From positions 1-30,667 of IMG/VR virus record IMGVR_UViG_3300017758_000070: DNA of 30,667 nt; one strand, 5' to 3'. This stretch comes from a virus. The notes beneath the pieces were generated by a model that saw only the letters and a list, made by a program, of their open reading frames with translations, was not told the origin of the DNA and did not search any database. Made by a program: the position numbers and the translations under genes. Positions 16,334-23,577 of this stretch are shown here, in pieces. Position 1 is the stretch's first letter, and each line of letters opens with the position of its first letter.

Positions 16334-17797
16334 CTAAAATTCAATTATCAGTTTAACGTTTTCAGTTTGATCTGAAGCTCTTGTTATTGGTGCTCTATTT
16401 TCTAAATACAATACGTCACCTGTGTCGGCGTCAATTTCAGAACCAGTGTATCCACTTGAAAATGAAATACTATCAACTGTTGAAGAAGCACTTGAAGGTG
16501 TTCCTGTAGCACTTGATGATTGTCCTGTAATTGTATGTGTACTAGAAAATGCTGTTAAATTTCCATTACTATCTGCGCCAGCATCATTATGTCTTGTTTG
16601 TATATAATATAAAATTTTGTTTGATGAATCCCATTCTACAACTTTACCTACAGCGCCTGAAGTGGCTTGATTTATTTCTTCATCAACTGTAAAGTTACCT
16701 GAATTACTAGCAAGTAATATTGCTTTTGTTCCTCTTAATGTTGTAGATGAAGCAGCTGATCCGCCTGATTTAATATCTCTAAGTAAAGCAACTCTTCTAA
16801 AATCTTGTCCTACAACGAAATCACCTGTGTTTGATGATTCAGTACCTTCAAAGTTTGTATTACACATTACAAAAAATCCACCTAATTCTTTTACAGCATT
16901 AAATCCGTGTCCGCCTTTTGGCTCTATAATTACATCTAATTCTGAACCACTTAAACTTGTAGCACCAGCAGATACTATATCAGCATTTCTAATATAACCG
17001 TAAGTATAACCTGTTCCAGGAGTTGTAACTGTTACTGCTGTCACAGCACCACCTGATACTGTTACAGTACAAGCACCAGATGAACCATCACCTCTAATCG
17101 CAACACCTGTGTGTGATCCGTTAGTACCACCTGAACCTGCTGTTTTAATTTTTACTATGTTAACGGCACCATCTACAGCGGCAGATGATACAGTTGAATT
17201 AGTAGCAACTGCCATAAAGTCAGTTGATAAAAAGTTTTGTCTTTGAGCAGCAGATAAAGAATACATATATTTCCATTTGTATCCGTCACCAGTTGTTAAT
17301 ATAGAGTTTGATGTACCACTTGGTTCTACTGTTGAGTTAGCGTCACCATTGTTATCTAAACATTTGTAAACATTGAAGTCAGATGTTAGTACATAAAAAG
17401 TTGCGTCATATAAAGCTGTAGCACCACTGTTTGCTGATTGTGTACTTGAAGTTGATCCTGTTACTAAATGTCCATAATCATGTCTGTAATAATCGTAAAC
17501 TGTGCCAGTTGTCCAGTTTCTTCTAGGTACAGCAAATGATATGTCATTACTTGTAACTTTTTTAGCAGCCATAAAGTCGTCAAAAGAATAAAACTCTTCT
17601 TGTATTGAATCGACAGGTGTAGGTGCTGAAGTATCAGAACCTTCAAATTCTGTTCTACTATCTGGTCTTGTAGAAGTACCAAATGCGTGTGGTCTTCCTA
17701 TAGCTAAATAATACACATTAGCAGATGATTCTGAAAAAGACTCTTGGAACTGCTCTGAGTTGTGTATTCTAAACTTATTTGTTATTATTGCTGGCAT
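16334..17797 (-). CDS. 8: Baseplate wedge subunit, gp8-like (enlarged)
   Basis: This 487-residue protein keeps the landmarks of T4 gp8 (334 residues). They are N-terminal IITNKFRIHNSEQFQESF (T4 VTSKFRTEKMLNFYNSI), VPRRNW at 90-95 (T4 IPRRDW), VYKCLDN with VEPSG and DGYKWKYMYSLS (T4 VYRCLD, DGYVWEYLFEI), and the C-terminus LYLENRAPITRASDQTENVKLIIEF (T4 YMENRPPIIMAMDQTEEINILFTF). The extra length lies in the middle (about 200-460), with Gly/Ser-rich strands including a TVDEEINQATSGAVGKVVEWD unit. T4 gp8 is a wedge protein near gp7 and gp10. The gene follows cassette 1 and precedes DUF4815. The start has AAGGA and a promoter-like GATAAATA upstream. Confidence 0.9.
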   Translation of the reverse strand: MPAIITNKFRIHNSEQFQESFSESSANVYYLAIGRPHAFGTSTRPDSRTEFEGSDTSAPTPVDSIQEEFYSFDDFMAAKKVTSNDISFAVPRRNWTTGTVYDYYRHDYGHLVTGSTSSTQSANSGATALYDATFYVLTSDFNVYKCLDNNGDANSTVEPSGTSNSILTTGDGYKWKYMYSLSAAQRQNFLSTDFMAVATNSTVSSAAVDGAVNIVKIKTAGSGGTNGSHTGVAIRGDGSSGACTVTVSGGAVTAVTVTTPGTGYTYGYIRNADIVSAGATSLSGSELDVIIEPKGGHGFNAVKELGGFFVMCNTNFEGTESSNTGDFVVGQDFRRVALLRDIKSGGSAASSTTLRGTKAILLASNSGNFTVDEEINQATSGAVGKVVEWDSSNKILYYIQTRHNDAGADSNGNLTAFSSTHTITGQSSSATGTPSSASSTVDSISFSSGYTGSEIDADTGDVLYLENRAPITRASDQTENVKLIIEF

Positions 17798-17815
17798 AAT
17801 TTTTTTCCTTAATAC

Positions 17816-17823
17816 TATTTATC
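17816..17823 (-). promoter_or_regulatory. Variant late promoter box GATAAATA before gp8
   Basis: A one-base variant of the T4 late box on the minus strand, in the 35-base gap before the gp8-like gene. The predicted +1 near 17810 gives a 13-base leader that starts with the Shine-Dalgarno AAGGA, the same layout as the exact boxes before gp13 and the genes at 4632 and 9206. That supports it being functional. Confidence 0.6.
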
Positions 17824-17832
17824 CTCTTTTCT

Positions 17833-18114
17833 TTATGGTTTTGTCGGCCAAGTCACATTTTCACATTTCTCAACCGTGTCTTTTCCACTTGGTAAGTCTC
17901 TTAAATTTTGTCTGTATGTTTTCATATCGTCTGATAAAGTTTGATCTGACAATGCTAAATAATCTGTCTCAGCAAGTAGTCTATTTCTCTTTGTTCTCAA
18001 ACTTAGTATAGCTTCATTAAAAAGTTGAGTATCTGATTTTGTTTGTTCATCTACTTCAGCTTGTGTCATTTCCACTTCGACACCGTTAAGTAATTTAAAT
18101 TTACCTGTGCTCAT
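17833..18114 (-). CDS. Tail-fibre assembly chaperone-like protein
   Basis: This 93-residue protein has the layout of phage tail-assembly chaperones of the Phage_tail_APC type. A short beta N-terminus (FKLLNGVEVEMT) is followed by a helix, then RTKRNRLLAETDYLALSD with MKTYRQNLRDLP (about 40-75), and a WPTKP tail. The R-N/D-x-L-L-x-x-T-D-(W/Y) and YRQ-x-LRDLP motifs are shared with the paralogue at 21310-21627. Such proteins usually act on the fibre encoded just upstream, here the MALT fibre at 18114-18728, with which it shares a TAATG overlap. An SD GGAG precedes the start. Confidence 0.82.
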   Translation of the reverse strand: MSTGKFKLLNGVEVEMTQAEVDEQTKSDTQLFNEAILSLRTKRNRLLAETDYLALSDQTLSDDMKTYRQNLRDLPSGKDTVEKCENVTWPTKP

Positions 18115-18728
18115 TAATATTTAACTCCATATACTGTTACAACTCCGCCAGCTTCAAAATTACCACCACTATTACCAAACATTTTAAATTTACTAAATGC
18201 TGTACCAGCAAGAGAAGTATCTTCAACAGCTGTAAAACCTAATCTATCTCCACCACTTCTTTGAAATCCTTGATAGAAAAAATACAATGCTCTTTGAGCA
18301 GCTTCTATATCATCATTAGGTGCTGGCCAAATCCACATTGTACCACTAAAAGAGTTACCCATACCATCAGGACCTCTACTTGAATTAGCAGCAGAGTGAT
18401 CTGTTCGACTATTGTCTTCAACAACTGCTGAATTATAGTCTGTATCTGTTAAATAACCACCTGAAGTTCCAACTTGCATATTAAGATTTTGTGAAGAGGC
18501 AAAAACTAAATTTTGCATTGAAACCATATATCCTCTATATGTTGTCGTATCTAATCCAGTGAACTCAATTGTTGATGTAGAAGCAGTTGTTGTAGCAGTT
18601 GATAGTTTGACTAAATCATTATATGTTGATGTAATACTGGCAGCCGTTGTAACAGCAGTACCTCCATTAGCAACAGGTAGTGTACCTGAAACTGCTGGAC
18701 TAGTTAAACTTATTCTTGTTAATGCCAT
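18114..18728 (-). CDS. Tail-fibre protein, MALTRISL type
   Basis: This 204-residue protein starts MALTRISLTSPAVSGTLPVANGGTAV, a fibre attachment or neck segment frequent in marine phages. It then forms a beta-rich domain (FTGLDTTTYRGYMVSMQNLVFAS at about 57-79; ending KFKMFGNSGGNFEAGGVVTVYGVKY). The C-terminal x-YGVKY resembles the end of the relative at 21620-22261 (LWGYYDG). Both are followed directly by a chaperone-like gene. It probably forms a short receptor-binding fibre that its downstream neighbour helps to fold. A good Shine-Dalgarno (AGGAG) precedes the start. Confidence 0.8.
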   Translation of the reverse strand: MALTRISLTSPAVSGTLPVANGGTAVTTAASITSTYNDLVKLSTATTTASTSTIEFTGLDTTTYRGYMVSMQNLVFASSQNLNMQVGTSGGYLTDTDYNSAVVEDNSRTDHSAANSSRGPDGMGNSFSGTMWIWPAPNDDIEAAQRALYFFYQGFQRSGGDRLGFTAVEDTSLAGTAFSKFKMFGNSGGNFEAGGVVTVYGVKY

Positions 18729-18729
18729 A

Positions 18730-19299
18730 TTAAGCTCCTATTACCCTAAATCCTTCAAAAATTGATCTGTAAATTCCATCTGTTATTGTACTTGTTCCTT
18801 TAATTGAGGGAGTGCTACTTGTGTCATCTACTTGTAAATAAACTTCAATATAATCATTTGCAACTAAAGGTAAAGTTATAGCAGCTTGAACTGTAAATTG
18901 ATGTCCTGGATTATCTCTAAAATCAAAAATAGCATAATCTATTCTTGCCCCATTTTTATAAAACATTAATTCACCAGTATTATAATTAGCATTACCAGCA
19001 CAACTAGAATACATTTTAGTATGTAAAAAATATTTTCCATCCTTACCGCTCGGTACAGTAAATTTATCAGAAGCAAAAGCACTATCAGTATCATAAAATT
19101 CTGCGTTCCAAGTTACTTTAGTATTTACGTTATCAGATAAACTTTGATCGGATGATTTATAAACACTAAAAGCAGGAGTGTTAGAAAGGAAACCTGTTGC
19201 CATAGCACTACCTGGTGTAAATGTACCACTACCGTTTGAAGATACAATAGAATTTCCGCCTGCGTCTTGTATTGTATTTACTTTTAAAACACTACTCAT
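18730..19299 (-). CDS. C1q-like fibre protein (block B, third copy)
   Basis: This 189-residue protein has a short N-terminal attachment segment (SSVLKVNTIQDAGGNSIVSSNGSG) typical of marine phage fibres, then a C1q/TNF-like jelly-roll from about residue 42. Its landmarks are PAFSVYKSSDQ, then WNAEFYDTDSAFASDKFTVPSGKDGKYFLHTKM, then ELMFYKNGARI, then LPLVANDYIEVYLQVDD, and a closing FEGFRVIGA. C1q-like domains form trimers and are used as receptor-binding tips. The start has GGAGG upstream. It is one of three adjacent C1q-like genes plus a fourth, fused copy at 22271-23242. Confidence 0.85.
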   Translation of the reverse strand: MSSVLKVNTIQDAGGNSIVSSNGSGTFTPGSAMATGFLSNTPAFSVYKSSDQSLSDNVNTKVTWNAEFYDTDSAFASDKFTVPSGKDGKYFLHTKMYSSCAGNANYNTGELMFYKNGARIDYAIFDFRDNPGHQFTVQAAITLPLVANDYIEVYLQVDDTSSTPSIKGTSTITDGIYRSIFEGFRVIGA

Positions 19300-19302
19300 T
19301 TA

Positions 19303-19932
19303 TTAATATCCTCCGTATCCTGAACTAGCACCTGAATCACTACCACTAACTCCGCCAGTATTTGTTGATGAAACTGAGGATCCTATTCTCATACCCCAAA
19401 AAGTATTACCGTATTCTGTTCGCCAATCTCTACTACTTCCATGATTATGTTTAATGTAAACTTCAAAATAATCATCTACATCAACATCAACAATTGTGGT
19501 AAGATTAGCTTGATGTGGAGTTGTGCCAGAACTTTCTGTAATCATATTTAAACCTTGAGCATTTGTACCTACCTCAGAACCATTTTTATATATACTTACT
19601 CTTATATAAGCTTGGTCTGCTATATTATCAATAGTTATACCTGTGCCCATTTGATATAGTCCTGCTACTGTAGCAGTAAATCTATAATTTGTAGTAATAT
19701 CAAAATTAGTATTAGTATCCCAATACTTGGCATTAAATTGTGCTTTTGTAAAACTATTATTTCCTATAGATTGATAACCACCATTATTATAATCTCTATA
19801 CACACAAAAAGTAGGTGCCATATGACCTGTCATTGTGCCTTTTGCTGTTAACTGTACATTTGCTGGTATAATAACCGAACCTGCGCCTGTTGTTGTCGTT
19901 AATGTTCCAGCTTTTATTGTTCCACCTGCCAT
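19303..19932 (-). CDS. C1q-like fibre protein (block B, second copy)
   Basis: This 209-residue protein begins with GTIKAGTLTTTTGAGSVIIPANVQLTAKGTM and continues into a C1q-like jelly-roll. Landmarks are APTFCVYRDYN, FNAKYWDTNTNFDITTNYRFTATVAGLYQMGTGI, then VSIYKNGSEVG, then VDVDVDDYFEVYIKHNH, and WGMRIGSS. The tail is a Ser/Gly/Tyr-rich linker ending GYGGY, which is not present in the neighbours. The Shine-Dalgarno is AGGAG. Probable trimeric tip or fibre domain. Sequence divergence from its neighbours suggests an old duplication or independent acquisition. Confidence 0.83.
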   Translation of the reverse strand: MAGGTIKAGTLTTTTGAGSVIIPANVQLTAKGTMTGHMAPTFCVYRDYNNGGYQSIGNNSFTKAQFNAKYWDTNTNFDITTNYRFTATVAGLYQMGTGITIDNIADQAYIRVSIYKNGSEVGTNAQGLNMITESSGTTPHQANLTTIVDVDVDDYFEVYIKHNHGSSRDWRTEYGNTFWGMRIGSSVSSTNTGGVSGSDSGASSGYGGY

Positions 19933-19934
19933 CT

Positions 19935-20489
19935 TTAAACTCCTATCATCCTATACATACCAAATATGCTTTCATCTGTTCTAACTTCTATTGTTCCAGA
20001 ATCTACATCTCCTCTGCCATAAATTTCAATATAATCTCCAGCAGATAATACTATTGAAGTTGATAGATTAAGTCCATAATATCTACCATTACCATCATTG
20101 TTGGTATTAGTAAGCGCTCTAGTAGTGGTTTTTGAACCATTTTTGTAAACATATGCTTGGCATTGAGCAAGACCAGAATTAGCACTACTACCTACTGTAA
20201 GGTTACAATAAAGATGATATTTTCCTCCTAAACCTGACGGTACTGTAAATCTTTTAGCACTTACATCATAAGCACTATTGGTATCAAAAACTTCGCTATC
20301 AAAATTAATTAATGTATCTGTTCCGCCACTAGGATTTTGCTCTGTTGTAATTCTTGCTTCAAAAGCAGGAACCATTGATATAGCACCAGATATAGTAGCT
20401 CCTGTTGGAACTGTAACTGTATCAGTAGCAGAGCCAACTGTAAGTGTTGATCCTACTGGTTCGATTGTATTTACTGTTATTGAACTCAT
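19935..20489 (-). CDS. C1q-like fibre protein (block B, first copy)
   Basis: This 184-residue protein starts SSITVNTIEPVGSTLTVGSATDTVTVPTGATI, a beta-helical attachment segment, and continues with a C1q-like domain from about residue 40. Landmarks are PAFEARITTEQ, then INFDSEVFDTNSAYDVSAKRFTVPSGLGGKYHLYCNL, then AYVYKNGSKTT, then SAGDYIEIYGRGDVD, and IFGMYRMIGV. It follows the MSYIG protein after one base, which itself lacks a C1q domain. The Shine-Dalgarno is weak, so coupling to the upstream gene is likely. Confidence 0.84.
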   Translation of the reverse strand: MSSITVNTIEPVGSTLTVGSATDTVTVPTGATISGAISMVPAFEARITTEQNPSGGTDTLINFDSEVFDTNSAYDVSAKRFTVPSGLGGKYHLYCNLTVGSSANSGLAQCQAYVYKNGSKTTTRALTNTNNDGNGRYYGLNLSTSIVLSAGDYIEIYGRGDVDSGTIEVRTDESIFGMYRMIGV

Positions 20490-20490
20490 A

Positions 20491-20940
20491 TTAAACTATT
20501 GTTACCGTTGAGCCCGAAGGCACTGTTATTGTTCCACTGACTGTTATAGGACCAGCCAATAAAGCATTTTCTGAACTTGATATAGAAATACTTGTTAATG
20601 TCTGATTGTTTTTATGATACCATGACGAAGCTAATTTAGCAGTCGTAATAGTAGCATCCGAAGGTGTACCTATATCTAATACGTTTCCGTAAACGATACC
20701 GTAAAAAGAATCCGTACTTTCAGGAGCACCTGTAAATGTAATTGTTGAACCAGATACAGTATAAGCGCTGTTGGGTTCCTGAACTACGCCAGAAATTGTA
20801 ACCAACATGTTTTGCTCATTCAGAGGAATTACACTTTCGCCGCCAGATTGCATTGTAAATGCCTGAGTTGATCCGTCAAAAGACAAATCATCTAACTTTG
20901 TAAAGTTTCCTATTACTGGTTGTTTTCCTATATAAGACAT
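20491..20940 (-). CDS. MSYIG/DGST fibre-attachment protein (unfused form)
   Basis: This 149-residue protein carries the N-terminal MSYIG motif followed by a DGST module: LSFDGSTQAFTM (about 19-30), MLVTISGVVQEPNSAYTVSGSTITFTGAPESTDSFYGIVYG (about 45-85). It then has ATITTAKLASS and a Ser/Thr/Val-rich beta C-terminus (GPITVSGTITVPSGSTVTIV). The first 110 residues correspond to the start of the protein at 22271-23242, which continues into a C1q domain; here the C1q domains are on separate genes downstream. Its role is probably attachment to the baseplate or a fibre base. A variant late box lies just upstream. Confidence 0.82.
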   Translation of the reverse strand: MSYIGKQPVIGNFTKLDDLSFDGSTQAFTMQSGGESVIPLNEQNMLVTISGVVQEPNSAYTVSGSTITFTGAPESTDSFYGIVYGNVLDIGTPSDATITTAKLASSWYHKNNQTLTSISISSSENALLAGPITVSGTITVPSGSTVTIV

Positions 20941-20946
20941 CTTAAT

Positions 20947-20954
20947 TATTTATC
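20947..20954 (-). promoter_or_regulatory. Variant late promoter box GATAAATA before block B
   Basis: A one-base variant of the T4 late box on the minus strand, in the 27-base gap before the MSYIG gene. With T4 geometry the transcript would start at about 20941, directly at the ATG, so it would have almost no leader. It could also serve the downstream C1q genes. Less certain than the exact boxes. Confidence 0.45.
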
Positions 20955-20967
20955 TCTATTTTTTTAA

Positions 20968-21294
20968 TTAACTTTTTGGATTTGCGTCTTTAACAGCTTT
21001 GATTCTTGTTTTCCAAGCGTCAATATCTTTATAGATTTCATCCAACTGGTCACCAATATTACCGTAAGCAGCTTTTCTTGTACTTTTTACACCATTATTA
21101 GTTTCCTCTGTATTACCAGCAGCTTCATAACTAGCGATTTGTGAATCAGATGGTTGTGCTAAACCAGATACGTTCCAAGATTTAATGTAATCTCCAGAAC
21201 CATCATTTTGTAAAGCAATATTTTCTTGTTCACTATCCCAAGTTTTTGAATTAGCTACTAAATACAATTTAACTTTTGTTGCTAAACTTGCCAT
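20968..21294 (-). CDS. Tail-fibre assembly-associated protein (chaperone-like)
   Basis: This 108-residue protein ends in AYGNIGDQLDEIYKDIDAWKTRIKAVKDANPK (about 75-107). This QLDEIYxDIDAWKxxIxAVK signature is one I associate with small proteins next to tail-fibre genes in marine phages, often called tail-fibre assembly proteins. The N-terminal half has strand and loop character (KLYLVANSKTWDSEQENIALQNDGSGDYIKSWN). It follows the chaperone-like gene at 21310-21627 and closes block A. The Shine-Dalgarno AAGGAG is strong. A chaperone role is inferred. Confidence 0.72.
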   Translation of the reverse strand: MASLATKVKLYLVANSKTWDSEQENIALQNDGSGDYIKSWNVSGLAQPSDSQIASYEAAGNTEETNNGVKSTRKAAYGNIGDQLDEIYKDIDAWKTRIKAVKDANPKS

Positions 21295-21309
21295 TTTTGT
21301 TTCTCCTTA

Positions 21310-21627
21310 TTATCCTTTTGTAGGTAAATTTAGATTACTTAAATTTTCTTCTAAAGTTTTACCGTCAGTTGTTGTGTAATTACTAGGCAAATCTCTTAAT
21401 GCCTGTCTGTAATCTTTTAAATTTTGTTGTACACCTGTACCTCTGTCAGCTGCCTTTATTATTTCCCAATCAGTTTCTTTTAATAACTGATCTCTTTTTA
21501 CTCTTATATTTGCCATTGTTCTATCGTTCTTGCCGTTAGCCCAAGCAGTCTCTTCAGCGTCTCTAGCAGCTTCTTCCTGTGCTGTGTAAGCAATTTTTAC
21601 ACCATCTACTATTTTAAATCTAGCCAT
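21310..21627 (-). CDS. Tail-fibre assembly chaperone-like protein
   Basis: I place the start at the ATG at 21625-21627 (MARFKIVDGVKIAYT), giving 105 residues. It has a GGGGG Shine-Dalgarno about 8 bases upstream and only an 8-base overlap with the preceding gene; the longer reading frame would overlap by 65 bases with an uninformative N-terminus. It shares with 17833-18114 the R-D-Q-LL-x-ETDW motif (about 45-55), the YRQALRDLP motif, and a short C-terminal LPTKG tail (WPTKP in the relative). It follows the MALS fibre at 21620-22261, whose folding it probably assists. Confidence 0.82.
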   Translation of the reverse strand: MARFKIVDGVKIAYTAQEEAARDAEETAWANGKNDRTMANIRVKRDQLLKETDWEIIKAADRGTGVQQNLKDYRQALRDLPSNYTTTDGKTLEENLSNLNLPTKG

Positions 21628-22261
21628 CGTAGTACCCCCATAAAGTATAAAAGTAATCTTCAAAATTTCCAGTGTTAGGAGCAATACTAATCTTATTCAT
21701 TTTTAAAACATAAGTTGCCTCTAAACTAGCACTACCTCTAATTTCTCTAAAATTGTTACTACCATCAAATCTACAACCTTCCCAAGTCCAATTGTTTGAT
21801 TGTTTAACACTTGACTCAGTGTCAATAGGTCTTAAACGCATAATAACATTCCAACTTTCAGCGTTATCAGTATTATTACCAGCGTCTTTTGACATTTCTA
21901 CCGAAGTAGCACCATTAGAATAAATTACGTCATGTGCTGTGCCATCAGCATAAATGTGTTGATAACCATACTTATAGTTATTACTTGAATTATGAAAACT
22001 TGAACCATCTGTTGAAACAGTACAAGTTAAGTGTGCGTTATCTGTTTCAGGTTTAGCACTAAATTCTAATAAAAAAGATTTATATGTTTCAGGTAAAGTT
22101 ATTTGAATAGAACCTATTCCAGATTGAGCAGTAGCAGAAGCAGTAGCAATTTTTCTAAGGTTACCTATATCAGAGGCAGACGTTACCGTTGTACCACCTA
22201 ATGTAACTGGTAGAGCATTTTCTACTGCGTTTCCTGATAAACTAATTTTACTTAATGCCAT
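21620..22261 (-). CDS. Tail-fibre protein, MALSKISL type
   Basis: This 213-residue protein starts MALSKISLSGNAVENALPVTLGGTTV, parallel to MALTRISLTSPAVSGTLPVANGGTAV in 18114-18728. The remainder is a beta-rich globular domain (LPETYKSFLLEFSAKPETDNAHLTC at about 56-80; ending FEDYFYTLWGYYDG). The two proteins differ strongly after the first 35 residues, as expected when the receptor-binding part diverges faster than the attachment part. Its stop overlaps the start of its chaperone-like neighbour. The Shine-Dalgarno is AGGAAT. Confidence 0.8.
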   Translation of the reverse strand: MALSKISLSGNAVENALPVTLGGTTVTSASDIGNLRKIATASATAQSGIGSIQITLPETYKSFLLEFSAKPETDNAHLTCTVSTDGSSFHNSSNNYKYGYQHIYADGTAHDVIYSNGATSVEMSKDAGNNTDNAESWNVIMRLRPIDTESSVKQSNNWTWEGCRFDGSNNFREIRGSASLEATYVLKMNKISIAPNTGNFEDYFYTLWGYYDG

Positions 22262-22270
22262 TTTTTATTC

Positions 22271-23242
22271 CTATACGTTTAATTTGTACCCACTAAATTG
22301 TGATGTTGTTATTCTGCCAGTTCCTGTTGAAAAATCTATTTTTATATATGCTTCAACATAATCATCAGTATCTAAATCAACTATAATTGAAGTTGATTGC
22401 ATCATTAACTCTAATTCTTGTTCTGCTTTGTGTGTATTAGTTGTATAGTCAATAGCTGAACCATTTTTATAGATAGCTATTGCCAATGAAGTTATTGATG
22501 AAGCACTTGATGTTCCACCAGTAGCATTTACTTCAATATAATATTTTCCTGATACTGTTGGAGTAAATCTATCAGAAGCAAATTTTCCATCACTATCTAA
22601 ATTTTCTGTATCATAAGTAATTTTTGTCCAAGTATTGTCTGATTGACCAGTTGTTTGACCTGATTTAGAAGCAGAAAAAGCTGGAGCATTTATTTTATCA
22701 AACTTCATAGTACCTGTTGCTGTTGTACCTGAACCTGAAATTGAATCAACTGCCAAAACTGTGCCAGCTGCCACATTATTTTCTGGAAAAATTAATGTAT
22801 AAGATTGTGATACAGCATGAGGTGGCGATTCTAATTTTATACCATGACTATTAGCAGAGCAGTTTAGCTGAATTTGACCAGCTTGTGAACCACTACCTTG
22901 TGATGTTACACCTGCTGTAGATGTATCTGTAATAAAGTTTGTTTTTGCTTTTGTAACTGAACCGTCAGGTGTATTAATTGTACCTACTGTAAATCCTAAG
23001 TAATAACAATACATAGTATCGCCTGAAGCAGGTGCCGCTGACATTAATAAAGTATTAGCAGAAGCAGTATAAGCTTTGCCAGAACCAGGTTCTTGTATAA
23101 CGTTATTAACTACAACCAATAAATCTTTTTCGTTTGTAACTGAATGATCTAAAGAAAAAGACGTAGTTGATCCGTCAGGTGTAAACGACTGACTTTGTTT
23201 TTGTAAAAACGTTGTAGCAGGTATTTGTCCTATGTAACTCAT
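22271..23242 (-). CDS. Fused MSYIG/DGST plus C1q-like fibre protein
   Basis: This 323-residue protein has an MSYIG N-terminus and DGST module (SFTPDGSTTSFSL at about 20-32; LLVVVNNVIQEPGSGKAYT at about 41-59; AAPASGDTMYCYYLG). A linker follows (VTKAKTNFITDTSTAGVTSQGSGSQ), then a beta segment (LIFPENNVAAGTVLAVDS). From about residue 188 it has a C1q-like domain with APAFSASKSGQTT, ITYDTENLDSDGKFASDRFTPTVSGKYYIEVNA, IAIYKNGSAID, LDTDDYVEAYIKIDF and SGYKLNV. It unites in one chain what block B has on separate genes. The start has AAGGA upstream. Confidence 0.85.
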   Translation of the reverse strand: MSYIGQIPATTFLQKQSQSFTPDGSTTSFSLDHSVTNEKDLLVVVNNVIQEPGSGKAYTASANTLLMSAAPASGDTMYCYYLGFTVGTINTPDGSVTKAKTNFITDTSTAGVTSQGSGSQAGQIQLNCSANSHGIKLESPPHAVSQSYTLIFPENNVAAGTVLAVDSISGSGTTATGTMKFDKINAPAFSASKSGQTTGQSDNTWTKITYDTENLDSDGKFASDRFTPTVSGKYYIEVNATGGTSSASSITSLAIAIYKNGSAIDYTTNTHKAEQELELMMQSTSIIVDLDTDDYVEAYIKIDFSTGTGRITTSQFSGYKLNV

Positions 23243-23250
23243 TTATATCC

Positions 23251-23574
23251 TTAACTTACATCTGTTAATAATTGTAAAGCGACTGTTACTAATCCACTAG
23301 CATTATCCGATTGTACTTGTACTTTATCGTTTGTTTGAAGTACGATTTTCGGTATTTTGAAAGCAGATCCTACAACTAGTGGAGCATTTTCCACTATTGT
23401 AAAAGTTGTACTTGTCGTAGCGTCCATCTTAGCAATTTTTATGTTCACAGACGTTGTGCTTGAAGTATTAGCAACTGTTCCAGCAATCACTAAAGACTTC
23501 GCTGTAGCAGTAAAAACATCTGTCAACGAATTGCTTGTAATCGCTGATGAAGTATCTGAAAAGTTATTAGCCAT
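23251..23574 (-). CDS. Short beta-rich virion structural protein (paralogue of 8838-9206)
   Basis: This 107-residue protein has strand-rich composition: TDVFTATAKSLVIAGTVANTSSTTSVNIKIAKMD (about 18-51), then FKIPKIVLQTNDKVQVQSDNASGLVTVALQLLTDVS. It shares layout with the 122-residue protein at 8838-9206 (same MAN start, N-x-(T/S) loop, IP/VPP turn, N-D-x-V/L strand and xxVTxxLxxDV end). Both follow an IALG fibre gene. It has an AGGAG Shine-Dalgarno. Structural role inferred. Confidence 0.78.
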   Translation of the reverse strand: MANNFSDTSSAITSNSLTDVFTATAKSLVIAGTVANTSSTTSVNIKIAKMDATTSTTFTIVENAPLVVGSAFKIPKIVLQTNDKVQVQSDNASGLVTVALQLLTDVS

Positions 23575-23577
23575 TTA

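Noticed and set aside
17833-23242. Diversity-generating retroelement acting on the C1q or fibre genes
   Set aside because: No reverse transcriptase gene and no template/variable repeat pair was seen in the window.
23235-23242. TATAAATG at the start of the fused C1q gene, considered as a late box
   Set aside because: It overlaps the ATG itself, so it could not give a transcript containing that start; the AAGGA next to it explains the sequence.
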